Below are positions 40,830-53,073 of a DNA stretch of 59,229 nt, piece by piece; the stretch's first letter is position 1, and the number at the start of each line of letters is the position of its first letter. This stretch comes from an uncultured Opitutales bacterium. Lineage in GTDB: Bacteria > Verrucomicrobiota > Verrucomicrobiia > Opitutales > Intestinicryptomonadaceae. The stretch covers positions 1 to 59,229 of the forward strand of contig CALXLM010000010.1 of NCBI GenBank assembly GCA_944389195.1, written 5' to 3'. Made by a program: the position numbers and the translations under genes. The notes under the pieces are model-generated. The model worked only from the letters and a program-made list of their open reading frames with translations. It did not search any database and had not been told where the DNA came from.

Positions 40830-42608
40830 ATGAGCGAATTTGGCGACATATTTTCGAACACATGGGCGTTTGCGCTCGTGGTGCTGTTTTTCGGAGGCTC
40901 GATATTCGTGCACGAACTCGGGCACTTTTTGGCGGCGCGAATGCGCGGGCTGAAAGTGCTGCGCTTTTCAATCGGATTCGGACCGCGCATATTTTCGTGG
41001 CGTGGCCGGGACGGGTGCGAATACATACTATCCCTGCTGCCGCTCGGGGGCTATGTCGCGCTGCCGCAGCTTGCGGATCTCGGGGCAATCGAAGGCGGCG
41101 GAGCGGACGACACTAAAAACCTGCCGAAAGCCTCGTGCGCCGACAAGGTGATTGTCAGCGCGGCGGGCGCATTTTTTAATTTGCTGTTTGCCGCGCTTTT
41201 GTCTGTCATCATCTGGAAGGTTGGCATAACGAAGAATTCCGCCCTGGAAACGAACGTCGTGGGATTCGTACCCGAATTTATAACCGACGTCCACGGAAAA
41301 AAATTTAAATCTCCCGCAAAAGCCGCTGGCATTTTGGAAGGCGACAAAATACTGTCCATAGACGGAAGGCCGGTAAAAAATTTCCAGCAAATAATAGAGC
41401 TGATTGCGATAGGGTCCGGCAGAAATTCGGACGGAAGCCCGTCGGCGGACATAGAAATCGAAAGAAACGGAAAACCAAAAAGCGTCCGGCTGTCGCCGGT
41501 GCTGGTAAAAACAAACCTGTCCACCGGGGACGAAATACGCATGATAGGCATCTCGCCGGCAATGCCGATGGTTGTGGGCGAACTTCTCGAAAACTCCCCT
41601 GCAAAAGCCGCGGGAATACAGACGGGAGACGCCGTCGCGGAAATAGACGGCATAAAACTTTTCTCAAACGCGCAGCTCGGGGCGTATCTCGACTCGCTTG
41701 AGGACGGCGCAAAAACGCACGTCGGCGTCGTCAGAAACGGGAAAAAAATACTGATTCCCGTTGTCCCCCGAAGGGTTGCGCTGACAAAAAGCCTTGCGCT
41801 GGTCGAGGCGCCCGACGGCGACGGTTCTGTATCGTTCCTCGTCTCGAACATGGGAAATCCCGATTCTAAAAACGGGGTTTTGAAGGTGTTTTCAGTAAAA
41901 CGCGGCGCCGCGGCATTCGAAAAATTCTCCGTCGGAGACGCCCTTTACGAAGTCAACGGCAAGCCGATAGACTCACTCGAAAGCCTAAACACAATCATAA
42001 ACGGAACGTCCAAATCGTCCCGCCCGCGCCTCGCGATGTCCGGCCGAAACTCGCAAATCTACGACGCCTCATTGCCGCTCGGTTCGGCTTCGAAAATAGA
42101 GCTTCCGAAAACAAAAGCGATGCTCGGATATATGCTGAACCCCGCTGTGACGGTAGTGCATCCCTCCCCTCTCGAGCAATTCGAGGAAAGCATAGTGAGA
42201 ACGTATAACGCCCTCTCGAGCCTTGCCAACCCGCAAAGCGATGTCGGCATAAAAAGCCTCGCAGGCCCTGTGGACATCGGAAGGGTGATATACAACCTGT
42301 CGATGACCGATTTTATACTCGTGCTTTCGTTTGCGGTATTGCTAAACGTCAATCTGGCCATACTGAATATGCTTCCGATTCCAGTTCTCGACGGCGGACA
42401 CATATTGTTCGCGCTGTTGGAGTGGCTTCGGGGGAAGCCCCTCCCCCCTTCGTTCTTTGCCGCAGTGCAGGGGGCGTTTTCGATTCTGCTGCTCTCCTTG
42501 ATGGCGTTTGTGGTATACTACGGATTTATGCGATGGTCAGGTGATTCGCGCCTCGAAGCCGAAGGCGCAATGGATTCGGAATACTATCTAAAAGACATAA
42601 CCTTTTAA
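40830..42608 (+). CDS. rseP: site-2 intramembrane protease RseP (M50), with extra PDZ-like region
   Basis: RseP cuts anti-sigma factors and signal-peptide remnants inside the membrane. The 592-residue protein has the zinc motif FVHELGHFLAARM in TM1, a GGYV strand, and at the C-terminal side NMLPIPVLDGGHILF with the third metal ligand. Between them are two clear PDZ domains (AKAAGILEGDKILSIDGRPV and AKAAGIQTGDAVAEIDGIKL) and a third PDZ-like section (AAAFEKFSVGDALYEVNGKP). The family is usually about 450 residues with two PDZ domains, so this form is longer. It is four bases after dxr. Confidence 0.93.
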   Translation: MSEFGDIFSNTWAFALVVLFFGGSIFVHELGHFLAARMRGLKVLRFSIGFGPRIFSWRGRDGCEYILSLLPLGGYVALPQLADLGAIEGGGADDTKNLPKASCADKVIVSAAGAFFNLLFAALLSVIIWKVGITKNSALETNVVGFVPEFITDVHGKKFKSPAKAAGILEGDKILSIDGRPVKNFQQIIELIAIGSGRNSDGSPSADIEIERNGKPKSVRLSPVLVKTNLSTGDEIRMIGISPAMPMVVGELLENSPAKAAGIQTGDAVAEIDGIKLFSNAQLGAYLDSLEDGAKTHVGVVRNGKKILIPVVPRRVALTKSLALVEAPDGDGSVSFLVSNMGNPDSKNGVLKVFSVKRGAAAFEKFSVGDALYEVNGKPIDSLESLNTIINGTSKSSRPRLAMSGRNSQIYDASLPLGSASKIELPKTKAMLGYMLNPAVTVVHPSPLEQFEESIVRTYNALSSLANPQSDVGIKSLAGPVDIGRVIYNLSMTDFILVLSFAVLLNVNLAILNMLPIPVLDGGHILFALLEWLRGKPLPPSFFAAVQGAFSILLLSLMAFVVYYGFMRWSGDSRLEAEGAMDSEYYLKDITF

Positions 42609-42612
42609 AGAG

Positions 42613-44412
42613 ATGGAAAAATATTGCATATCGAGATTCAACAACGTAAGGACCCCGACCTCGGAAGTTGCGGTGGGAAACGTTAAAATCGGAGGCGGCG
42701 GCCACATAGTCGTACAGTCAATGACGAACACTAAAACGCAGGACGTGGACGCCTCAGTAAGGCAGTGTATACAGCTTGCGGAAGCAGGATGCGAGATTAT
42801 AAGGTTGACGGCCCAAAACCTCGAAGCCGCGCGCGCCCTGGGAGAAATATCAAAAAAATTCCGCGCGGCCGGATTCGACACGCCGCTTGCGGCCGACATA
42901 CACTTTCTTCCGCAAACCGCGATGGAGGCGGTTGAGCACGTCGAAAAGATAAGGGTAAACCCCGGGAACTTCACCGACAAGCGCCTCGACGGAAAGACGG
43001 AATTTACCGACTCAGAATATGAAGCGGAACTCGAAAAAATCCGCGAAAAGCTCTCCCCGCTCGTGCTAAGATGCAAAGAGCTGGGACGCGCCTTGAGAAT
43101 AGGCACAAACCACGGCTCGCTGTCGGACAGAATCAGGATAAGATACGGCGACACCCCCCTCGGCATGGTGGAGTCGGCGTTTGAATTTGCCCGCATCTGC
43201 CGCGATCTCGGTTTTCACAATTTTCTATTTTCATTCAAGGCCAGCAATACGCGCATCATGACGCAGACATACCGCTTGGCGGCCGAAATGATGAAGCGCG
43301 AGGGGTTTTCTTATCCGCTGCACCTCGGGGTCACGGAGGCGGGTTTCGGAATCGACGCCCGCATAAAAAGCTCTATCGGAATAGGCGGACTCCTTTTCGA
43401 CGGCCTCGGAGACACAATCCGAGTCTCTCTAACCGAAGACCCCGTCAAGGAAATACCGGTGGCTATGGACATAGCAAGGCTCGCCGAAAAGACGCGGGCG
43501 AATTCGCCCGTCAGCCAGGCGGACGAAGGCCTGGACTTCTACAACTATTCAAAAAGGGAATCGGCTGCTCTCGCCGGCGGTAAAATCGGGGGGCCAGCCG
43601 TTCCCGCCGTCGCCTCCTTCGGGAAAAGCGAAAGCGCGGACTTTTCGTTTGAAAACGGCCAGTCCGACTTCGGCGCGGGGGAAAAAATACTCGCAAAAAA
43701 ATACGCGTCGCCCGATGAGCTAAAATCCGACCTGCTCTCCGGAGCCGCCGCCGCGGCCGAAATTCCCACCTCGCTCATTCCGGAATTTGCCGAAACCGCA
43801 AGAAACGCGCCGGTCATATTCATAGCGCCCGCCCCGGCAGAAGGGCGCCACGCCATCGGCGAGGCGCGAATGCTTGCGGCAAAAATGAAAGAATTTAATC
43901 TAAAAAACCCGATATGGCTTAAATTCGACCGCGAGAAGCTCGTAAACGCCGATGCCGACGAACTTTCGATGCTTAACGAGGCTTCGGCCTATATAGGCTC
44001 CCTGTTGACGGACGGCATAGGCGATATGGCCTCGGTTGAGATATCTCCGGACCCAGACAAAAACGCAAAATATACTCTCGCCATACTTCAGGGAGCGCGC
44101 GCCCGCCGTTCTAAAGCAGAATACGTCGCCTGCCCGAGCTGCGGCAGAACACTCTACGACATTCAAGCCGCCGTAAAAAAAATCGAGGCGGCGACCTCGC
44201 ACCTAAAGGATGTCACCATCGCAGTAATGGGCTGCATTGTAAACGGCCCCGGGGAAATGGCGGACGCGGATTTCGGATATGTCGGCGGGGCGCCCGGAAA
44301 AATAAACCTTTACAAAGGCAAAAAATGCGTGGAATCGAACATTCCGCAGGAGGAATCCATAGACCGCCTTGTGGCACTTATTAAAAGCGAAGGAAAATGG
44401 TTGGAACCATAG
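42613..44412 (+). CDS. ispG: 4-hydroxy-3-methylbut-2-enyl diphosphate synthase, long form
   Basis: IspG uses a [4Fe-4S] cluster to reductively open the cyclic MEP diphosphate, the sixth step of the MEP pathway. The 599-residue protein is the long form with an inserted domain, as in Chlamydiae, Bacteroidetes and plants, versus about 370 residues in E. coli. The N-terminal TIM barrel has TPTSEVAVGNVKIGGGGHIV, QSMTNTKTQDV and LHLGVTEAG. The inserted part is about residues 290-490. The C-terminal cluster domain holds CPSCGRTLYD and AVMGCIVNGPGEMADADFGY. It is the last gene of the uppS operon, before a terminator. Confidence 0.96.
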   Translation: MEKYCISRFNNVRTPTSEVAVGNVKIGGGGHIVVQSMTNTKTQDVDASVRQCIQLAEAGCEIIRLTAQNLEAARALGEISKKFRAAGFDTPLAADIHFLPQTAMEAVEHVEKIRVNPGNFTDKRLDGKTEFTDSEYEAELEKIREKLSPLVLRCKELGRALRIGTNHGSLSDRIRIRYGDTPLGMVESAFEFARICRDLGFHNFLFSFKASNTRIMTQTYRLAAEMMKREGFSYPLHLGVTEAGFGIDARIKSSIGIGGLLFDGLGDTIRVSLTEDPVKEIPVAMDIARLAEKTRANSPVSQADEGLDFYNYSKRESAALAGGKIGGPAVPAVASFGKSESADFSFENGQSDFGAGEKILAKKYASPDELKSDLLSGAAAAAEIPTSLIPEFAETARNAPVIFIAPAPAEGRHAIGEARMLAAKMKEFNLKNPIWLKFDREKLVNADADELSMLNEASAYIGSLLTDGIGDMASVEISPDPDKNAKYTLAILQGARARRSKAEYVACPSCGRTLYDIQAAVKKIEAATSHLKDVTIAVMGCIVNGPGEMADADFGYVGGAPGKINLYKGKKCVESNIPQEESIDRLVALIKSEGKWLEP

Positions 44413-44514
44413 CGGGCAATGCGACTGGCGCGTTTTTTGTAGGCTGTATTTGTATGCTGCCATTCCCATACCGCGCATAAAAATCCGCAAAAAGAATTGA
44501 TTTATACCTTCCAG

Positions 44515-44539
44515 CGCGCCCTGCGGGCGCGTTTTTTTT
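44515..44539 (+). terminator. intrinsic terminator of the uppS-ispG operon
   Basis: CGCGCCC (44515-44521), loop TGC, GGGCGCG (44525-44531), then eight T's. It is 103 bases after ispG stops. Confidence 0.88.
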
Positions 44540-44815
44540 AATCCGCAAATCTTTTGTCAAAGCCCGATAGATTAAGGTGCCGCCTATTACACAGCATACG
44601 CATCGTATCCCGGGGCAAGACGAAATTTTTAACCGGATATGCGCGCCCGCCGCTCCGCCCTAAAAAAGCGCCGTTTTACGCGGCGAACTAAAAGCGGAAC
44701 CCACAATGAGGAAAAGTCGCAATACTCCGGTTTCCGAAAGGGCGCACATCGGATAAAACCGCAGTTTTCAAACAAAAAAAACGCGCGAAAAACGCCTTTT
44801 TTACAAATAAAAGTG
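44540..44815. other. gene-free stretch upstream of gyrB
   Basis: With its flanking terminator and promoter the gap from 44413 to 44966 is 554 bases. It has only short shadow frames. I looked for DnaA boxes because gyrB often lies near oriC and found no convincing cluster. Confidence 0.4.
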
Positions 44816-47453
<2,638 letters not shown>

Positions 47454-47471
47454 CACGGGAGTTTTTAAGAA

Positions 47472-49943
47472 ATGTACACCGAAAACGAAAAGATTATAGA
47501 ATCGAGCATAAGCCAAATCATGCAGAGCGCGTACATCGACTATTCGATGTCGGTCATCATATCGCGCGCCCTGCCCGACGCCCGGGACGGACTAAAGCCC
47601 GTCCAGCGGCGCGTTCTCTACGCCATGCTGCGCGAGGGTTTGCTTCACAACCGCGCCTTCGACAAATGCGCTGGCGTCGTCGGCGAAGTGCTGAAAAACT
47701 ACCATCCCCACGGCGATTCGTCCGTATACGACACCCTCACCCGCCTCGCCCAAGACTGGGTAATGCGCTATCCGCTGGTAATACCCCAGGGAAATTTCGG
47801 CTCCATAGAGGGCGACTCTCCCGCGGCATATAGGTACACGGAGTGCAAGCTTGCCGAAATATCCGAGGATCTGCTTTCCGAAATAGACTGCGACACCGTC
47901 GATTTCATGCCGAACTACAAGGAAACCATTTCCGAACCTACGGTCCTGCCGTCAGCGCTTCCGACGCTTTTGATGAACGGCTCAACCGGCATAGCAGTCG
48001 GCATGACGACAAACATTCCCCCGCACAACCTTGAGGAGCTTATCGACGGCATATGCATGCTCATAGACAATCCGGCGGTTCCCATGGCGCAGCTGATGGA
48101 AACGATCAAGGGTCCGGATTTCCCCACGGGCGGCGTAATAGTCGGCAGGTCGGGAATAGAAAGCTACATGAGAACGGGGCGAGGCATTGTAAAAATGCGC
48201 GGCGTGGCGGCGGTCGAGGAGCTAAAGAACGGCAAGGAGCAGATTATAATCACCGAAATACCGTACAATGTCAACCGCAACACGCTTGTGGAAAACATCG
48301 CCCAGCTCGTCGCCGACAAGGTTCTTACCGAAGTGAGCGACATCCGCAACGAATCCGACGAAAATACGCGCATAGTCATCGAACTGAAACGCGGCGAGGC
48401 GCCAAGGGTTGTCATGAACAAGCTTTTCAAGCACACGGCGCTCGAATCTTCCTTCGGAGTCATCATGCTCGCCCTCGACAAACGCAAGCCGAAGCAGATG
48501 AACATGAAGGAAATGCTCGAATGTTATATCGAGCACAGGCGCGAGGTCGTGTACCGCAGGACAAAATTCCTCTTGCGCAAGGCGGAAGACAGGGCACACA
48601 TATTGGAGGGGTATAAAATCGCCCTGAACAATCTCGACGATTTCATCAAAATAATCAGGGCCTCCAAAGACCGCGAAGAGGCTAGAACTGCGTTAATGGC
48701 GAAGTATCCGCTTTCGGAGCGCCAGGCGAACGCCATACTCGACCTCAGGCTGCACCAGCTCACCGGACTCGAGCGCGAGAAGATAGAAAACGAATACCTT
48801 GAGCTCATGCGGCTTATCGAAGAGTACCGTTCCATACTCGAAAACGAAAAGAAGCTCCTTGCTGTCATCAAAAAGGAGCTTATGCAGATGCGCGCAAAAT
48901 ACGCCTCGCCACGGCGCACGCAAATTATCGCCGCCGAAGGGGAATTCAGAATGGAGGACGTCATAGCCAACGAAGGCTGCATAATAAGCGTTTCGCACAA
49001 CGGTTTCATAAAGCGGACCGGGGTAAGCGCATACCGTTCGCAAAAGCGCGGCGGAAAGGGCGTCATCGGCAGCGGGCAATATGACGAAGACTTCATAGAG
49101 CATATTTTCACCGCGTCCACGCACGACTACATCATGTTCTTCATGAACAACGGCCGCGTGTATGTCGAAAAGGTTTACGAAATTCCTGAGGGTTCGAGAA
49201 CGTCTAAGGGAAGGTCCATTAAGAACGTATTGGATCTTAAAAACGACGAAAAGGTGGCCGCGATGATATGCGTAAGGAACCTCGACGACGATTCCCACGC
49301 GCTCGTAATGGCGACTAAAAACGGCGTCGTAAAAAAGACGATGCTCTCCGACTACAAGAACTGCCGCAAGGGCGGCATCAAGGGAATCAACCTCGACGAG
49401 GGGGACGATCTTATAGGGGTTGTCCTTGTAGAGCAGGATTCAAACGTGGTTCTCGTCACATATGCGGGAATGTCGATAAGGTTCAACGAATCTGATTTGC
49501 GCGCGCAGGGAAGGGATACGCGAGGCGTGCGAGGCGTGACGCTCAAAAAGGAAAACGACTGCGTGAAGGCGATTGTCGTGGTGGATCCCGACGCTACGCT
49601 TCTAATAGCCGGCGAAATGGGGCAAGGCAAGCGTTCGAGCTACGACGAATACCGCCTGCAAAACAGGGGCGGCTCGGGTGTCATAGCAATCAAGACTCAC
49701 GGAGTGGCTGGAGCACTGTCCGTACGCGAAGACGACGAGATAATGATGTTCACTCTCCACGGCCAAGCCGTGCGCTCCCCGGTAAAGGGAGTTCGCATAA
49801 TCGGCCGCACAACGCAGGGGGTAAGGCTCATCAATCTGGCCGAAGGCGACAAACTCATAGGCATATGCAGGATAGTCGATATTAAAGACGGCGAAGACGC
49901 CGACGCAACCCAGCACCAGGAGGAGGCGGACGCCGGAGAATAG
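47472..49943 (+). CDS. gyrA: DNA gyrase subunit A
   Basis: GyrA cuts and rejoins DNA. The 823-residue protein has IDYSMSVIISRALPDARDGL at the N-terminus, the quinolone-determining region HPHGDSSVYDTL with Ser and Asp at the positions where changes usually give resistance (so wild-type-like), and RYTECKLAEIS with the catalytic Tyr. The GyrA box appears as QKRGGKG, separating it from ParC, followed by the six-bladed C-terminal wrapping domain. It ends in an acidic tail. A strong terminator follows. Confidence 0.97.
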   Translation: MYTENEKIIESSISQIMQSAYIDYSMSVIISRALPDARDGLKPVQRRVLYAMLREGLLHNRAFDKCAGVVGEVLKNYHPHGDSSVYDTLTRLAQDWVMRYPLVIPQGNFGSIEGDSPAAYRYTECKLAEISEDLLSEIDCDTVDFMPNYKETISEPTVLPSALPTLLMNGSTGIAVGMTTNIPPHNLEELIDGICMLIDNPAVPMAQLMETIKGPDFPTGGVIVGRSGIESYMRTGRGIVKMRGVAAVEELKNGKEQIIITEIPYNVNRNTLVENIAQLVADKVLTEVSDIRNESDENTRIVIELKRGEAPRVVMNKLFKHTALESSFGVIMLALDKRKPKQMNMKEMLECYIEHRREVVYRRTKFLLRKAEDRAHILEGYKIALNNLDDFIKIIRASKDREEARTALMAKYPLSERQANAILDLRLHQLTGLEREKIENEYLELMRLIEEYRSILENEKKLLAVIKKELMQMRAKYASPRRTQIIAAEGEFRMEDVIANEGCIISVSHNGFIKRTGVSAYRSQKRGGKGVIGSGQYDEDFIEHIFTASTHDYIMFFMNNGRVYVEKVYEIPEGSRTSKGRSIKNVLDLKNDEKVAAMICVRNLDDDSHALVMATKNGVVKKTMLSDYKNCRKGGIKGINLDEGDDLIGVVLVEQDSNVVLVTYAGMSIRFNESDLRAQGRDTRGVRGVTLKKENDCVKAIVVVDPDATLLIAGEMGQGKRSSYDEYRLQNRGGSGVIAIKTHGVAGALSVREDDEIMMFTLHGQAVRSPVKGVRIIGRTTQGVRLINLAEGDKLIGICRIVDIKDGEDADATQHQEEADAGE

Positions 49944-49960
49944 GCGTTTCTGCGCCAAGC

Positions 49961-49996
49961 AAAAGGCGGAGGCATCAACCCGGCTCCGCCTTTTTT
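49961..49996 (+). terminator. intrinsic terminator of gyrB-gyrA
   Basis: AAAAGGCGGAG (49961-49971) pairs with CTCCGCCTTTT (49984-49994) around a 12-base loop, continuing into six T's. Confidence 0.9.
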
Positions 49997-50033
49997 ATTG
50001 TCGGCCATGCTAAACAACAAACGCGGTTAAGGT

Positions 50034-51029
50034 ATGGACAAAAACTATTTTACGTTCGTGCGGCGCCATTGCCGTTTAAAGGGCGAAACGGATTCTTTCC
50101 TAAAAAAGCTTCCCGAGCGGCGCACGAAAATCCTATGCAAAGCAATAGATGAGGCGGAAGCCGGAAACTGCCGCTTCCTTCGCCTCGCCCGCGCGCAGCG
50201 GGCTGCGGCGGCGCCATTTCGAACGGACGTCCCGCTGAAAATATCCGACTTAAAGATAAGCACGCAGCCGGGCAAAACTGGCGTGCGGGTGCGCGTATAT
50301 GAACCTGAATCCGGCAAAAGCGGGAAAGCCCTGCTTTACATGCACGGCGGCGGTTGGACAATAGGAGGAGTGGAATCGTGCCAAAGATTCTGCGCCGACT
50401 GTGCCGCTGGCGGAAACTGCACAGTGATATCTATAGACTACTCGCTCGCTCCGGAAGCGAAATTTCCGATACCCGTCATGGAATGTTCGGAAGTTTTCGA
50501 ATATGTCTCAAAAAATGCTGCCCTATTCGGTATATCCGAAGAAAAAATAACCCTCGCAGGCGACAGCGCCGGCGGGAACATTGCGCTCGCCGCAGCCATA
50601 CGGCTCTTGGAACGGAAGAAAACTCAGCCATGCGCCCTCGTTTTATTCTATCCGGTCACAACTCTTGTCCCGAAACGAAACGAAGGCTCCTGGAAAAAAT
50701 TCGGGCGCGGTTTCGCTTTGGATTCCGAGCTTATGGACGCGTTTTCAAGGGCATATCTTGAAAAGCCCTCCCAGGCATTTTCACAATACGCCTCCCCGCT
50801 TATGTACGACCGCCTGGGGGAACTTCCGCCCACCCTGCTCATCGCCTCAGGCAAAGACATACTGCACGACCAGTCGGAAAGTCTTGCAAAAAGCATGTCG
50901 GCAGCCGGCGCAAAAATCCGCTATGTGGACATACGGGAAGCCACGCACATATACATAACCATGGAGGGCATGGAAAAATCCTATTCAACAGCCCTCCGCG
51001 AAACTCTTTCGTTTCTCGAAAAGTTCTGA
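50034..51029 (+). CDS. alpha/beta-hydrolase esterase, hormone-sensitive lipase family
   Basis: The 331-residue protein has the HSL-family oxyanion motif YMHGGGWTIGG (about residue 103), DYSLAPEAKFP, the nucleophile elbow AGDSAGGNIALAA (Ser about 177), the acid in SGKDILHDQSE and the catalytic His in EATHIYITMEG. Such enzymes hydrolyse short acyl esters, including acetylated sugars or xenobiotics. No signal peptide is visible, so it is probably cytoplasmic. It stands alone after gyrA and converges on the nucleoside hydrolase gene. Substrate unknown. Confidence 0.88.
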   Translation: MDKNYFTFVRRHCRLKGETDSFLKKLPERRTKILCKAIDEAEAGNCRFLRLARAQRAAAAPFRTDVPLKISDLKISTQPGKTGVRVRVYEPESGKSGKALLYMHGGGWTIGGVESCQRFCADCAAGGNCTVISIDYSLAPEAKFPIPVMECSEVFEYVSKNAALFGISEEKITLAGDSAGGNIALAAAIRLLERKKTQPCALVLFYPVTTLVPKRNEGSWKKFGRGFALDSELMDAFSRAYLEKPSQAFSQYASPLMYDRLGELPPTLLIASGKDILHDQSESLAKSMSAAGAKIRYVDIREATHIYITMEGMEKSYSTALRETLSFLEKF

Positions 51030-51054
51030 CGGAAAAACTCCGCAAATTAGAGAG

Positions 51055-52080
51055 CTATTTGGCAGGCTTTAACGACGTAGAGCGCTCGACAAGTTTGTCT
51101 ATTATTTTTTTTGCGCCGTTTTCGGGAATTTTAACATATCTGTGCAATGCGTCGGAAGACGGCGTAAACATAGTCATACCCTTGTCGTCAACACTTACGA
51201 AACCTTTTTCCGACAAATCGAAAAATTCCGGATTAAACACGTACAAGACGCTTGTCAAATCCCATGTGGGCTGGTCCCGCCTGTCGGACTTTCCCTTGTT
51301 CAACATTTTCACATAGAGCTCGTAAGCGGCGCGCACAGGGTTGTCTTTCGCCATGTTTTCGTCGAGAGCCGATTGCGGATAAAGCAAAATGTTCCCCACT
51401 TCAAATCCGCTAAAAACAATGGGAACGGGGGAATTTGAAAAGAATTTCGCGGCAGGCTTTATGTCGTTAATAACGTTATATTCGCGCGGCCCCTTTTTTG
51501 AGGCCGATGCGCCCGCAAAATTTCCCGCCATCACCGAAAAGTACTTTACTTTTTTCGACACGAGCTCCATTCCCGAAAGCGGGGATATTTCGTCGGGTTT
51601 AGATTCCAAAAGCCTTGCGATATTAGTCGAAAAACCCACGGATATGTACACCACTTCCCCGTCCGCGCTTTCCGCCAGTACTTTGCGGGCAAGCTTGACA
51701 GCATCGACCAATTTGGTCTCTTTGCCGACGGTGCGAGCATATTTGTAAGAGCCGTCCCAATTCTTTAATTCGGCAATTTTTCCTATATACGCACCCTCTT
51801 TAGGCGTAACGCCGCTTTCCACCATTCCCAAAGGAATGCCGCCAAAGCCGTAATAATTGTTCATTATGTTTACAAACACGGGGGAATAGCAGTTGTCCTT
51901 ATTTATCAGAACCGCCGCAACATCGGCCTTTCCGTCCGACTGGTAAGCGTACAACATGGCCAAAGCGAGCGCGTCGTCAATATCGTTGCCCATGTCCGTG
52001 TCGAAAATCACCCTCTGCGGCGAGGCAAAACAAATGGTCGAACAAATGGCAAAAACAAGCGAAGTAAACAATCTAAACAT
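51055..52080 (-). CDS. secreted nucleoside hydrolase
   Basis: The 341-residue protein has a signal peptide (MFRLFTSLVFAICSTICFAS) and then VIFDTDMGNDIDDALALAML, the Ca2+-binding nucleoside hydrolase signature DTDxGxDxDDA. Family enzymes cut the N-glycosidic bond of nucleosides to release base and ribose. NNYYGFGGIPLGMV and VVYISVGFSTNIARLL match the family's second and third strands, although the Asn/His substrate contacts of the well-known inosine-uridine enzymes are not obvious. Export suggests nutrient scavenging in the periplasm. It lies alone, 25 bases from the convergent esterase gene. Confidence 0.85.
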   Translation of the reverse strand: MFRLFTSLVFAICSTICFASPQRVIFDTDMGNDIDDALALAMLYAYQSDGKADVAAVLINKDNCYSPVFVNIMNNYYGFGGIPLGMVESGVTPKEGAYIGKIAELKNWDGSYKYARTVGKETKLVDAVKLARKVLAESADGEVVYISVGFSTNIARLLESKPDEISPLSGMELVSKKVKYFSVMAGNFAGASASKKGPREYNVINDIKPAAKFFSNSPVPIVFSGFEVGNILLYPQSALDENMAKDNPVRAAYELYVKMLNKGKSDRRDQPTWDLTSVLYVFNPEFFDLSEKGFVSVDDKGMTMFTPSSDALHRYVKIPENGAKKIIDKLVERSTSLKPAK

Positions 52081-52164
52081 ACAATTTTAACTGAATTAAC
52101 TAAAACCCAAAACGGCAATTAAACCGTCAATGAAAACGTCGAATAAAAAAACGCGGCGCATGTG

Positions 52165-53073
52165 TCAAGCCAAAACGCCTCCGCCGGGCCGAGCAAAGCG
52201 CTCCGCCTCAAGGACAATCCCGTACCTCATATTGTGAAAAGTGTGAATTAGCTCGCCTTTACCCAGACGGCGCATAAGCTCGATTATGCACGCAAAGGCG
52301 GCCGGAATAATATCGGCCCTGCCCGGGCTTATAGAAAACTTCTCAGTTCGCTCTCTCTCCGACAGCGGCGCCACGGCTTCAAAACACTTTTGCACGTCGC
52401 AGAGGGATATTACATGCGCCGCGCCTTTAAGCCCCATTTTCGCCTTCATAAAACGCGCTGCGGCCACCGCTCCGCCCGCCCCTACAAGGGCGTCCGTAGC
52501 TGGAAACGCGCCAAGCCCAGCCGCAAACGCCTCCTTTGCGCGCGCGAAATATTCGCCGCACGACGCGCATTCCCGCATGAGCCTCACCGCACCCACAGCA
52601 ATGCTGCGCGAAGTTTCGACGCGCGCGTTTTTGCCCGCCACAACCTCCACGCTTCCCCCTCCCAAATCGAAGTACGCGTACGACTTTTCACGGTCGAGCA
52701 ACGGATCGCTCATCGCGCCCGCAAACGAAATTTCCGCCTCGTCTTTTCCGGACAAGACCGAAATTTCCAAAGAGGTGCGGCGCCTCACCTCTTCGACGAT
52801 TGCCGATTTTTCCGAAGAATCGCGCAACGCCGACGTAGCAGCGACTATTGTTTTAAAATCACGAGTCAATTTTAAAGCTTCTTTTCTGAACGCCGCCACG
52901 GCGCCGGATATTATTTCGGCGGCGCCCGGAACAAGGGCTCCCCCCCTGTCCAAAATGCGCCTGTCGAGCGTATTTTCGAGAAGGGCAATTACGGTTCCGT
53001 TTTCGGCGCGCCCCAAAAGGCACTTTATCGTATTGGAGCCCACATCTACTGCGAGTATGCATTCGCCTTTCAT
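52165..53073 (-). CDS. Ppx/GppA family phosphatase
   Basis: The 302-residue protein is the short form with only the Ppx/GppA actin-like domain. It shows ILAVDVGSNTIKCLLG, AATSALRDSSEKS, VLSGKDEAEISFAGAM and the phosphate-binding YFDLGGGSVEVVAGK, then SIAVGAVRLMRE. The family degrades polyphosphate or the alarmone pppGpp. It ends the TonB-folate operon; its ATG overlaps the rsmI stop by four bases. The two activities cannot be told apart by sequence. Confidence 0.9.
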   Translation of the reverse strand: MKGECILAVDVGSNTIKCLLGRAENGTVIALLENTLDRRILDRGGALVPGAAEIISGAVAAFRKEALKLTRDFKTIVAATSALRDSSEKSAIVEEVRRRTSLEISVLSGKDEAEISFAGAMSDPLLDREKSYAYFDLGGGSVEVVAGKNARVETSRSIAVGAVRLMRECASCGEYFARAKEAFAAGLGAFPATDALVGAGGAVAAARFMKAKMGLKGAAHVISLCDVQKCFEAVAPLSERERTEKFSISPGRADIIPAAFACIIELMRRLGKGELIHTFHNMRYGIVLEAERFARPGGGVLA

